A stretch of DNA of 31,985 bases from Apostichopus parvimensis (Eukaryota > Echinodermata > Holothuroidea > Aspidochirotida > Stichopodidae), in assembly GCA_000934455.1 (NCBI GenBank), contig KN889447.1, forward strand, positions 3,222-35,206, in the 5' to 3' direction. This document shows positions 11,400 to 22,500 of the stretch, one piece after another. The translations under genes and the position numbers were made by a program. Position 1 is the first letter of the stretch, and each line of letters starts with the position of its first letter. The notes beneath the pieces are model-generated. The model was given only the letters and a program-made list of their open reading frames with translations. It searched no databases and was not told the DNA's origin.

Positions 11400-11975
11400 T
11401 TGAATTACTACCGTATGGAGGACTTCTGCTGCAGCTTGCTATCAGCTATTCAACAAAATCAAATTCGACGACTGCAGCTAGTTCAAAATAATGCGGCACG
11501 CCTTATTTCCAAAACTGCTCACAGAGACCATATCTCACCTGTTGTGGGTTCTTTGCTCTGGGTTCCTTGCTATCTCCGCATACCATTTCGCATCCTCACA
11601 TAGAGTCTATATAAAAATGCCTTCATCAGTTGTCACCAGTTTACTTGCAGGAAATAATCCATATCCACAAGCCTTCTCGTATCCTTCGGTCATCCTCTGA
11701 AACTTCTGCTCTCACAATTCGTAGATCAAACAAGCGAGTCGGGAGCAAGCTATTAGCCATGTCGCACCGTTGTTGTGGAACAAGTTACCGTCATAAATCT
11801 GAAGCCCAATTACCTCTATCAGCACTTTCAAATCAGCGTTAAAGACGTTTCATTTCAAACAAACCTATGGTTAAGTGTATTCAATTGTATTTTGGTATTT
11901 TGTATATGTTTTGTTAAGCGCATTGAACCCTTGGATTTTGCACAATATAATCACCGGTGTAATAATAATAATAAT
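11400..11975 (+). pseudogene. 3' end of a non-LTR retrotransposon (L2/CR1-like), frame-broken
   Basis: Translation gives the conserved C-terminal end of LINE reverse-transcriptase ORF2, spread over several frames. The first part is QIRRLQLVQNNAARLISK followed by HRDHISPVVGSL (the DHISPVLxxLHWLP region). Next comes SPVYLQEIIHIHKPSR, then a short end in KTFHFKQTYG with a stop at 11872-11874. The 3' untranslated part contains TTTGTTAAGCGCATTGAACC and ends in an (AATAAT)n tail near 11960-11978, as in L2/CR1-type elements. Frameshifts near 11600 and 11700-11800 and 5' truncation make it inactive. The clade assignment is by resemblance only. Confidence 0.82.
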
Positions 11976-12789
11976 GAGTATGGATTTTTAAATGTCTTTA
12001 CCACTTAATATCGTTCTTTATAGCAAACGTACATAAACATAAATGTGGTAATATTTAAAACAATTCCACCAAAGTTATCTACAGTGTCAGTTAAATGGAA
12101 GGCATACAGCTTTTGGCATTCGATAGTCTTCTGGTGTACATACTTAATGAAGGTTAGGTAGTTGAGGCTGGGACGTCAACTTAAGAAAACATCCAAATAT
12201 AAACCCTTTTTTCTGCCGATTAAAGAAATTTTTGGTAGAAATTGCAACTGCTGAGGCAGTTTTTATTGGAAATCTTTGCATGACGCGTATTTATATCTGA
12301 ATGGAGGGATACTGTTCAGAAAATAATTTAAAATGAATCTCTCAACCACCTATTCTCCTTTAACAAGTAGTTAATTCATGTTAGCAATGATAGCAAAAAG
12401 AATATAAGCCCAAATAGTACTTTCAGGAGAATTTCGTACACTCCAAGTAGTTTTATGAAAACAAGAACCTGTATTAATCAAATCTGAAGTTTGGTTAAAA
12501 CAATAAAGTGTTAAGCAAAATCAAAGTCATGGGCTTTCATCATCAAATTTCGAGAAGATGACATCTCGACATAAAAGTAAGAGTACAAAAGGAAAAATTC
12601 AGACAATTTTTAGATTTTTGAAGCTGTGACCAGTTGCACAAATTGAATACTTCCGGGAATTATGTATCAACTAAACATCATTTAAGAACACCTACGTTAT
12701 ATACAGTAGGCAGACGATTACACCTATCAAATAATTCAATTGTACATATTCTCAATTATTTGGAAAATATCTGTAGAACTGATTATTAT

Positions 12790-12884
12790 NNNNNNNNNNN
12801 NNNNNNNNNNNNNNNNNNNNNNNNNNNNNNNNNNNNNNNNNNNNNNNNNNNNNNNNNNNNNNNNNNNNNNNNNNNNNNNNNNNN
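12790..12884. other. Assembly gap (95 N)
   Basis: A run of unknown bases separating two near-identical segments. Frames running through it are meaningless. Confidence 0.99.
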
Positions 12885-13257
12885 TTTTCAGCAATTATAG
12901 CCTACTGCCGGTCAGCGGTCGAAGGGTCGTTCATGAGTGGTCATCATGGAGATTCGAGACCATTCAGACCAATGATATATTTTTCGCACATGTAATTTTT
13001 TTCGACACCCAAAAATCCCAGTAGGGGGCGTCTGGGGGGCGACAAGCTTTCATGGGGGCTGTCGCCCCCCTCCCCACGCCCCCCTTGCTACGCCACTGCT
13101 ACTCACCATGAAGACTGATGGTTCATTCTCCGGAAATGATCAAAGTTCGGAATGACTCCTTGGAAGCTGATTAGCTGAATTTCTGTAATCCCTAACAGAA
13201 AGCAATTGACTACGGTATATAACAATCTAACTTGGCTTGGCGGTTTATCATTAGCAG

Positions 13258-13833
13258 TTGAATTACTACCGTATGGAGGACTTCTGCTGCAGCTTGCTAT
13301 CAGCTATTCCACAAAATCAAATTCGACGACTGCAGCTAGTTCAAAATAATGCGGCACGCCTTATTTCCAAAACTGCTCACAGAGACCATATCTCACCTGT
13401 TGTGGGTTCTTTGCACTGGATTCCTTGCTATCTCCGCATACCATTTCGCATCCTCACATAGAGCCTATATAAAAATGCCTTCATCAGTTGTCACCAGTTT
13501 ACTTGCAGGAAATAATCCATATCCACAAGCCTTCTCGTATCCTTCGGTCATCCTCTGAAACTTCTGCTCTCACAATTCGTAGATCAAACAAGCGAGTCGG
13601 GGAGCAAGCTATTAGCCATGTCGCACCGTTGTTGTGGAACAAGTTACCGTCATAAATACGAAGCCCAATTACCTTTATCAGCACTTTCAATTCAGCGTTA
13701 AAGACGTTTCATTTCAAACAAACCTATGGTTAAGTGTATTCAATTGTATTTTGGTATTTTGTATATGTTTTGTTAAGCGCATTGAACCCTGGGATTTTGC
13801 ACTAAATAATCACCGGTGTAATAATAATAAGTA
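13258..13833 (+). pseudogene. 3' end of a non-LTR retrotransposon, second copy
   Basis: The copy-B counterpart of 11400-11975. It has the same broken frames and the same AAGCGCATTGAACC and AATAAT tail, with scattered substitutions (for example LHW here for LLW, a fragment of the conserved LHWLP motif) and a shorter trinucleotide tail. It is not an independent insertion, since its flanks are also duplicated. Confidence 0.82.
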
Positions 13834-14226
13834 TGGATTTTTAAATGTCTTTACCACTTAATATCGTTCTTTAGAAGCAAACGTATATAAACATAAATGT
13901 GGTAATATTTAAAACAATTCCACCAAAGTTATCTACAGTGTCAGTTAAATGGAAGGCATACAGCTTTTGGCATTCGATAGTCTTCTGGTGTACATACTTA
14001 ATGACGGTTAGGTAGTTGAGGCTGGGACGTCAACTTAAGAAAACATCCAAATATAAACCGTTTTTTCTGCCGATTAAAGATATTTTTGGTAGAAATTGCT
14101 ACTGCTGATGCAGTTTTTATTAGAAATCTTGCATGACGCGTATTTATATCTGAATGGAGGGATACTGTTCAGAAAATAATTTAAAATGAATCTCTCAACC
14201 ACCGATTCTCCTTTAACAAGTAGTTC

Positions 14227-14266
14227 ATGTTAGCATAGTTATTATATAATAACTATGATGTTAGCA
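14227..14266. repeat. Perfect palindrome between 9-bp direct repeats
   Basis: ATGTTAGCA occurs at 14227-14235 and 14258-14266. Between them lies a self-complementary core (TAGTTATTATATAATAACTA, 14236-14255), and the palindrome extends to 24 bp at 14234-14257. Copy A has only one ATGTTAGCA and no palindrome at the equivalent place. Confidence 0.9.
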
Positions 14267-14429
14267 ATGATAGCAAAACGAATATAAGCCCAAATAGTAC
14301 TTTCAGAAGATTTTCGTACACTGCAAGTCTTTTGTATGAAAAAAGAACCTGTATTAATCAAATCTGAAGTTTGGTTAAAACAATAAAGCGTTAAGCAAAA
14401 TCAAGTCACTGGCTTTCATCATCAAATTT

Positions 14430-14680
14430 TACTTCACTGCGAGTCTGGAACACTGCTTGAAAAATGAAAGCGGAAAATTACGGAAGCGTAGAAGAGACAT
14501 TGCATTTACGAGTTACCTACTTGACGAAACGACAATTATCTGCAAATTGACGAGTTGACGAGATGTTAATTACGTGAAAAATTTCAGAATATTGACGTTT
14601 CGACGAGATAATGGAGTTCTTTAGTCCATCAGTTTACTGTAATTCGACGACTTTCACAGTTGCTATACTATCTCAAAATT
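14430..14680. mobile_element. About 250-bp insertion present only in copy B
   Basis: Copy A reads straight through TCAAATTTCGAGAAG. Copy B has TCAAATTT (14422-14429), about 243 bp of extra sequence, then TCAAAATT (14673-14680) and CGAGAAG, so an 8-bp near-duplication flanks it. The insert contains TTGACGAG / GACAATTnTC / TTGACGTTTCGACGAG motifs. It also has ACGGAAGCGTAGAAGAGACATTGCATT in short blocks, which match in inverted orientation the end of the 52-bp array at about 16867-16895. It is non-coding and probably a non-autonomous DNA element. Confidence 0.75.
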
Positions 14681-14912
14681 CGAGAAGATGACATCTCGAC
14701 ATAAAAGAAAGAGTACAAAAGGAAAAATTCAGACAATTTTTAGATTTTTGACGCTGTGACCAGTTGCACAAATTGAATACTTCCGGGAATTATTTATCAA
14801 CTAAACATCATTTAAGAACACCTACGTAATATAGGAGACGATTACACCTATCAAATAATTCAATTGTACATATTCTCAATTATTTAGAAAATATATGTAC
14901 AACTGATTATTA

Positions 14913-15738
14913 TTATTATTATAATTATTTTGTTGTTGTCAAGATGCTAACATCAACATCAAGGTATGACAGAAACATTCATCTGTGGGGATCATCATTC
15001 AATCACTAAACGCTAGCCCAAATGAAAGGAAACATGTATACGTTGCATCAGAAACAATCCTGGATAATTAAGAGTCACTATGATAATACATTTACTACCA
15101 TGTACTCAATATAGTTCGTTTCACTATGTGCGGAAAATGGAAGCCACCAAATATCAGCATATCAAATACCATTGACCTGACTCATGACCGAATCAAACGG
15201 CAAATATTCAACATACTATTTGCAGACTGGACCACAAATAAACTTAACCAATTGAGACTTTTCAAGTATGACTATGAAAGTGATTAAAGTCACATAACCT
15301 ATAAATAAAGATTTAAGAGTTCATTTCTGATAGGTTTCCTATAAGAACACTTTCAGATGGAAGACTTCTTTAATTGCCGAAACTATTTGCAGAAAGTTGA
15401 ACGAATTATTTAAAGCGTAAAGACCATGCAAATCAATAGATTCCGCCTTTATCTCTATTTATAGAATCAGGCTGGCTTTTAAAAGATACATTCCCTATGG
15501 GTATGAACATATGCCCAAATCATCCGTTTAGTTGTAGCAGGCCTATATAAACACAAGGAAATAACCTATATATGATAACTCTTTGGCTTGGTGAAAATGA
15601 GTTGAGTTAATCATCTTAACAAGTGAAGGTTCGGTTCAGTTATGATCCTAAAGTTTCAATGATGGTTATAACCAGTAGCGTACATTATGTTATGCTCATA
15701 CCACACTGGTAATATGGCAATATCACAGCTAGGCCTGC
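14913..15738. other. Non-coding, AT-rich
   Basis: It opens with a short ATT microsatellite. No gene or element was recognised. Confidence 0.45.
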
Positions 15739-15783
15739 GATAGGTTGGATACAGCATATAGGCTATCTTGTATCCAACCTATC
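15739..15783. repeat. Perfect 15-bp inverted repeat (hairpin)
   Basis: GATAGGTTGGATACA (15739-15753) and TGTATCCAACCTATC (15769-15783) are exact reverse complements separated by 15 nt. No U-rich tract or gene context indicates a function. Confidence 0.9.
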
Positions 15784-16435
15784 AAGCCGGTCGTGGTCAT
15801 ATCAAACTTCGTACCTGGTCTGCACCAAGTTTTCTATAAGTTATATCAGGCTGCAACGGCTTTGTCAGCAAGCCTCCTGTAACTTTGACAGTTTTGCTAA
15901 ACAATTCACCCAATATTGTTTCCTGTGTGGACTGAAATAACTCCAAAATAAACAGGTTTGCTCTAAATTTTCTCGGAAAGAGGGAGGGACACTTCTCTCT
16001 CCACCTTCTCCTTGGAATATTCTGGTTAGGCACGGGGATTATTTTGGTCACTGTGCATAGTGAATTTTTATAAATGAATTTTGGTATATTTTCATATGAC
16101 TACAGGGCCATATCAACCTTTAATCAAACCAGATAGAACACAGGTTTGAAGTGAAACATTACCATTATTTTAGTAGCACTAGGCTAAACTTTAATAACCC
16201 AAATAAACCATTGAGACATTTTCTTGCAAAGGATGCGTCAAATGATATTTAATACCTTTATATTTGCGAGAGAGTCATAAAATAGGCGTTTTATAGATCT
16301 GTGCTCCGTGTATCTGCTTGGTCGTATAGTTTCCAGATTATGTTCTAAATGGCGTATGTAGCATTACTCAGCGAATCTTAAATATCAAGAGCACAGACTG
16401 ACTGTTACTGATATTGGCTATGTGTTACTTGTTTT
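15784..16435. other. Non-coding, one unexplained minus-strand frame
   Basis: An 84-codon minus-strand frame lies at 15797-16051. It has no family resemblance I recognise and no splice or neighbour support. Confidence 0.35.
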
Positions 16436-16866
16436 GCAAAACAACAATTTGCAGAACTTTGATGCTTTGACGAGTTGTTCAAAGTGTGCAAAACTGCAAT
16501 TTTCAGAATGTTGACGTTTTCACGAGTTCTTCTAAGTGGGCAAAACGACAATTTTCAGAATTTTGACGTTTTGACAAGTTGTAAATAAATGTGCAAAATC
16601 GACAATTTTCAGTATTTTGACGAGTTGTACTAAATGTGCAAAACGACAATTTTCAGAATTTTGACGTTTTCACGAGTTGTACTAAATGTGCAAAACGACA
16701 ATTTTCAGAATTTTGACGTTTTGACGAGTTGTAAGTATGTGTGACTGACAATTTTTGACGAGTCATTTTATGAGGTAGCCTATTGATGAGTTTTACTACC
16801 TGCAAAACACGGTACTTTTCAGTTTATTGACGTTTTCACAAGTTTAATAAAGTGTGCAAAACTACA
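16436..16866. repeat. 52-bp tandem array, about 8 degenerate copies
   Basis: The unit consists of AAAACGACAATTTTCAG, then AATTTTGACGTTTTGACGAG, then TTGTACTAAATGTGC. The central copies are almost identical and the outer ones decayed, with gaps. The array is followed by CAATGCAATGTCTCC and TGCTTCCGTAGA, which recur inverted in the copy-B insertion at 14430-14680. Non-coding. Confidence 0.85.
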
Positions 16867-17049
16867 ATGCAATGTCTCCTCTATGCTTCCGTAGATTTGG
16901 TCGGTGGGCCGTAATTTTATCGGTCAATAAAGGCTGTTTGAAGGCAACGAGAAATGTAGAAAAAATCCTTGAAATGAGTATATTTAGGGTTGGGGAAGGG
17001 GGAGCTACTTTCCTCCATATGTTATCGTGATCAGTAGGCCTATGTACTC

Positions 17050-17800
17050 TTCAATACCCCTTGCTTTAGTCCAGCCAAATTTCCAACACAAATCATCCAG
17101 CTCACGCTATACCTCCGGTCCACTCCTGTTATCCCTCCTTCCTAAGTTGACCCTTTTCTTCTCCTGTTAATCCCTTTCCCTCTTCGATCCAAAGAACCCT
17201 TCCCCATTCCCCTTTGTCCTCCTCCATCCTCAACATTCTCCATTTTCCTCTTCCCAGTAGCGGAGCTAGGGGTATTAGTCAAAGGGGGCGAGAATGGTCT
17301 GTAGTGGCGCTTTTGACACTATCCAAGGGGAGCGCCACCACGGGTTGGCGCGGAGCGTACAGAAATTTTTTTTGAGTAAAGATACTCCCTAGATCGCCGG
17401 AAATGACTCTTTCCGGGCCTTGCTAATTTGCAGATAATGTGACAAATGTCAAAAGGTAGATGAGAGCACAATAAAAAAGGCAATAGTCGCCAATAAGTAA
17501 AAAGTGGTAAAAAGCTGAAAAGGGCGCCAGCAGTCCATTTGAGTCCGTCATGGGGGCATCCGCACCCCTGACTGTATAGACGCTCCGCCACTGCGTCTTC
17601 CTCAACTGTCCCTTTGTCCCCTAGCTTCCATTAATTCCTTTGATCCATTACCACCCATTTGTCCACCCCTTCGTTCACCCCTTCTCTATCCCTTCGATCA
17701 TCCGGCCCTTCCTCCACCCCTTCCTCCACCCATACTGCCACCCTCTACCATTCCCCATACCCCTCCCATTTTCCTCCTCCCCTCCCTGCCGCAACCACCT
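17050..17800. repeat. Pyrimidine-rich low-complexity tract, interrupted by a MITE
   Basis: The + strand is strongly C/T-rich (CCCCTTC, CCTCC, TCCACCCCTT repeats) on both sides of the element at 17255-17593. The frames at 17640-17880 translate this low-complexity DNA. Confidence 0.75.
17255..17593. mobile_element. 339-bp hAT-type MITE
   Basis: The left end CAGTAGCGGAGCTAGG and right end ACGCTCCGCCACTG are inverted with one mismatch over 12 bp. The flanks are CCTCTTCC (17247-17254) and CGTCTTCC (17594-17601), an 8-bp duplication with one mismatch. Inside, GGAGCGCCACCACGGGTTGG and the following GCGGAGCGTAC relate it to the elements at 3545 and 9411. No coding capacity. Confidence 0.87.
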
Positions 17801-17879
17801 TGTTCGTAAATCGTTATCATCCTCCAAGGAATTATTATTTGGTTTACTGCTCAATGCCAACCAACATTTCTGAAATTTG

Positions 17880-19322
17880 ATTCGAGCTTCTGTATTACGT
17901 GCCCTCTCTAGATGGCGCTAACAGAAACCGGCCTAGGCTACAGTAGAACCCCTTGATGGACATGGTGATATTGACCAGGCTGGACCCTGCAGCGTACGGC
18001 CTACACGTCTTCAGCTTAGGTAAAATTACTTTAAAATTGTGGACTTTGTCTATGAAGACTTTCACGCAGTAAGCTTCATTCTGGTGAAGGAAATATTCAG
18101 CGGTATGGTAACAATAGTTGACGTTAAGAAAAGAAGCATTTTCATATTTCGTGGAACTGGTCCCAATGCTTAATACCGTGCGTTTACTACGCTTTTTGTT
18201 ACCATTGCATTTCAGGTCAGTTTATTTGTTTCACTGTATTTACACAAAACAACATGCAGCAGGCAAGGTAGAACGAAAGATAAGTAAGTGACAAGGTGGA
18301 AGATTTTGTATTGTATCAATACTAGAAATCCATTTCTTTCTGCCTACTGTAGGCCTAGGCTACTGCATTTATAACCTAAAAGTTAGGCAAGACTGTGCAT
18401 AGCTATTGGGCTAAATGGAGAAGTTGACCCATGAACCTACGGCCCCTAGCCATCGAATTCTTACCTGAAAACTGTGCAAAACATTTTGACAACACCCAGC
18501 TGGCAAGTGGGGCTGCATAATCTTTAGTAAAGACCAAAGCAAAATCGGATGAAGGGGGAAAAAACCTCACCCAGTTTAAATCAACATGAATTCTTATGAA
18601 CACAGAATTACTGTCAGAAACCTAGCAGAATACTGTGCAAGAATGGTTGTGGCTACAGTATACATTTGCCTGATTATCTATTGAATATGGCTGGCATTTA
18701 ATAGATGATAGTTAAGTGAGCTGACAGGTACAGCAAGTCATAGAGGGAAATAAAGTGAGACCGAGCAATGTCATAATTCTGTATAGTTTAGTGTTACGTA
18801 AAAATGAATGATAACGGGATAATTGGGAACTTTCATTAGCTTCATACATCAAAAATGTATCTGTTTGAGGAAAGTTTCTCCTGCTCATTTCCATAAAAGA
18901 CTGCAGAAGTATCAAAAACAGTATTCAAATGACTAAAGTGGGTTCATGTTGACATGTTTAATCATAGATACATTCATGAAAGAAATATTTCCTTGAAGTA
19001 GTATACCTGAGTGAAATGTTGGAAAGCCCAACAGTAAGTTTGGTTGTTATTAGTTTCACAAGTGTTTAAAGAATGTCCTTCATCCTGATCCAGAATATTG
19101 CATATATATTAGCACTAGTGTGATCATGGGAACTGTCTTATTAAATTTTGTTTAATTATATCATGGTGTCTTTACCATTAAAGAGTTATAGAATATGGTC
19201 ACAGTTATGGTCATAGTTACTTGCCTGATACTTTTTATTTTAAAATTAAGTCTCTTATTTAAAAAAGTGCTTCTGGTTTATTTACTTGAATCCATGCTAT
19301 AGATACTAGACACATCAGTAAG
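17880..19322. other. Region upstream of the LOTUS-RRM gene
   Basis: No coding exon is seen. A donor-like CTTAG|GTAAAATT near 18020 and an acceptor-like CATGCTATAG ending near 19302 could bound a 5' untranslated exon and intron, but neither is compelling. The promoter is not located. Confidence 0.3.
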
Positions 19323-19522
19323 ATGAACAACACCAACACCGTTGCCAAACTTCCGGATTCTGAGAAGAGATCTGTTCGAGCTGTCCTATTTTCTGAGTGG
19401 GGTGTACCGCTTGACGAATTTGAAAAAGACTACAAAGCCCTGGAAAGCAAAAGCTTCCCATACAAAAGTTATGGGTTTTCATCTTTGCAAGAATGTCTTC
19501 AATCCATCCCAGATGTTGTAAG
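19323..19522 (+). CDS. Coding exon 1: start and first two-thirds of the LOTUS domain
   Basis: Encodes residues 1-66 plus two bases of Arg67. It ends in GTTGTAAG|GTAAAG. It contains the winged-helix core, including the conserved IPDVVR strand. Confidence 0.9.
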
Positions 19523-22500
19523 GTAAAGTGTCATTATGACAATATTTGATATTCTCTTCAACGTCAGCTATGAAAGCAACCTCCTCGAAAGGAGGCACAA
19601 ACCGTACCATCATTAGTGGTCTGTGGATTAGAGATGACTGTCATGAACCACAGATTTCATGTTTCTCCACACACAAGACTGGAGACTTGATCAAGTCTAA
19701 ATATGACATCACTGACCCACATGTGCTTCATTTTGTTTTGTTTTACTCTATTTATAACAAGTTTTATAGTTTCTTTCATGGAGACAGGTTTTGCAAATGT
19801 TATTGGAAGCTCGTAACATGATCTATTAATGGCAGAGGTTTTGGTGCCGACAATGTTAACATTTTAACATTGCAAAAATGAGGAGAAAAACAAAGAGTGG
19901 GTAAATGGTTCCAAGTGCTAGTGGCAGTATGACATCACAGATTTACAGAATGATATCACCCAGAGTCTCAGACACAAATTTTAAGCTAGGAAATCTCCCG
20001 AAACGGAACAAGGTGTACAGTAACACTAAGCTGTTTGAGTGATTTGTTAATTATATAGATGTCTGTCAATATAAAGTTAAAGATGATGCTTAGGTTTGTG
20101 TCTCCTTTAAGCAGTTTTGTTTTCACTTTTCACTTTCTTTTTTTTTATGATTTAAAGTGAAATAAATGGAGGTTCTTGGCCTTCAATTTTCCAGATAGGA
20201 GTTTACCTTATGCTACATTCAATTTTTTTCTATGTCTTTTTTCCTCATTATCCAGATTTGAATTTTCTCGAAAGGCATCCCGCTGGATTCTCTACGCCGT
20301 CGCAGACGAAACCTCCTTCATGAGCTCGTTCACAAAGAAGAAACAACTCAGTAACACCAAGGCTGGCCTACCGAACAACAGAAGAAACAGAAGACAGGGT
20401 AGAAACAGGAGAAGAGACGAAAGAACGACGACAGAAAAAACAGAGAGAACCGGCAACAGTGTACCTCTGTTAGTCCGTAGCCACCGTGGGCTATTCACCA
20501 TCGTAGTCAAATGCAGGGACACAGATATAACTCTGCAGGTAATAAACCAATATTTCACATTTCTCCTGGGTTTGTTTATGATACCTTTTAAGTTTGTTTA
20601 CTCTGACCCGAGGAAATGATAACATCGGATATATGTACTATTAGTGACCAGTAACCCCACTGCCTTAAATATATGTTTCATAAAGTTTTCAATAGCATGT
20701 TTAACAGACGTTAAATACAGAATAGATCTTTCATACTCTGTGGAAGGAATTAGATGTTCAAATTTTAAAAAATGATTTACAGATGAATGGTCATTTAAAT
20801 TTACAAAATATGTTTTAAACTAACTGTTTAAACTAATGTTACATTGTTTGTTGGTCTAGAGTATGCTGTCACATGTTTGACAGACTCATTCACATTTAGT
20901 GTTCCTCAAAAACCGCCAGTCAAAGAAAGTGCTGCCAAAGCTGTCAGATATTTATATTTTGGATACATTTCAAAGTATGCCTGGTTATCTTCTATTTATG
21001 CATAGCGCCACCTGTGATACATATAAACCTTCAATGGATGATTTTTGGCACAGAGTTAACTTTGATATGTCGTAGAGCATTACGAAAGGCCTTTATCAGC
21101 TTTTCTTGGTGGGGGGTAGGTGGTCCATAATGATTTGATAAACCCTATTGAATTTGGTGCTCATATCATGAATATTAATGAGGTCGCAGGGTCAAATGTC
21201 ATAATCTTCAAATTGCAATAAACTTGGCAACCACAAGTTGGAGTTTCTTCAAACTTGGTACAGTGATATTGGTAGACCACCTATGTTGATGTGTCTTGCA
21301 ATATATATCATGCATATTTATGAGGAGGCGGGGCTGAGATGTTGTGGCTTTGCATTATTTAGGTTTCAAGGCAATTATTAATCTTGCTTTATCATTTCAT
21401 ACTTGGAGTGTTACCTGTTCATCAAATCAATGAGCAACAGCAAGTAATCATGAAATATTTGCATTCTGTGTTTTATTTTTTTCGAGTGAAGAAACATCTG
21501 AGGGTAGTAGGTGACTGTATATTACAAGGAAAGTTATACCATTTAATTGTAATAACTACTTTACAAGGGTTTTGAATACCATGTATTGCTTTCCGACCTA
21601 GGTTCAAAAGGGTTTTGAATACCATGTATTGCTCTCCGACCTAGGTTCAAAAGGGTTTGGAATACTGTGCATTGCTTTCCCACCTAGGTTCCCACAACTT
21701 TGTTCCATACATTGCATGGACCCCTAGGGAAATGATGCATTATTTCAGGATCCCTGGGTGTAGGGAGTATGAACAATGAAGTAATGCCTGCTATCCTTGG
21801 GACGGGGGGGGGGGGGGGGGGCGGGGGGGGGGGGGGGGGGTTCTACGATATATGGGGATACCAAAGATAAATCAATGTCATAAGTTTGTTACAGAGTTTC
21901 AGGAATAAGGTGGGATGCGCATAATGCACAGACTGTGCTACATAGTGATATAGCATAATCTCTGGCAGATGTTATATTTAGAGTGCATATTTTATTCAAA
22001 TCACCTTTAAGCTGGTAAAGTGCTTACTCTGATATATATAAGTCAATACATGTATTAAAAATAAAAACTTTGCAAATAAACCAAAACTTGAATATAAAAT
22101 ACGGAACCTCTTGACATACTTGTTGTTGTTGACATACCATGCAATTTTTATTTAACCATATTTGACATGAAAAAACTTTGACTTCCATTCTTGTATAGAA
22201 AGATAACCTTCTTATTTACTGAGAGTCTTAACTACCTCTCAGCTTGTTCTTAACCGCATTTTTTCCCTTCTTTGTTTGTAGAGTTCATTATTTTTAAATG
22301 CAATGTTTACAGAACACAGATTTTGGTTTTGCACTTATTCTGATCATGTGTGATCCAAGCAAAATGCACCCTTTTTCTAAAAACACAGTGAAGTTACTGA
22401 CTGTGTCACAAGCTTGCTAAACTTTTGTCCCAATACTGTCAGCGTTTTTTTTTCTTGTGTTTTTTGAGATATCCTACTGTATAAACACATACAGCAATGA

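Larger units (their letters stand above)
11027..12789. repeat. Duplicated segment, copy A
   Basis: It matches 12885-14912 nearly base for base apart from scattered substitutions, small indels and two insertions in copy B. It contains the right end of the hAT element, its flank, the non-LTR fragment and about 800 bp of AT-rich DNA. The copy ends exactly at the N gap in an ATT repeat. Confidence 0.93.
12885..14912. repeat. Duplicated segment, copy B
   Basis: It begins immediately after the gap with TTTTCAGCAATTATAG, equivalent to 11027, and reaches the point equivalent to the end of copy A at GATTATTAT (about 14904-14912). It repeats the hAT right terminus (ending 13098) and the following CTACTCAC (13099-13106), but has no left terminus. 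Relative to copy A it carries extra insertions at about 14236-14266 and 14430-14680. Confidence 0.93.

Noticed and set aside
12634-13024. Frames running through the N gap
   Set aside because: Unknown bases are translated as X; not a real reading frame.
15797-16051. 84-codon minus-strand frame
   Set aside because: No recognisable motif, no splice support and no neighbouring exon; length is within chance in 32 kb.
17640-17880. Pro/Ser/His-rich frames in the pyrimidine tract
   Set aside because: Low-complexity C/T-rich DNA gives such peptides in several frames; no other support.
19546-19821. 91-codon frame just after exon 1
   Set aside because: It lies in intron 1. Exon 1 joins exon 2 in phase and completes the LOTUS domain without it.
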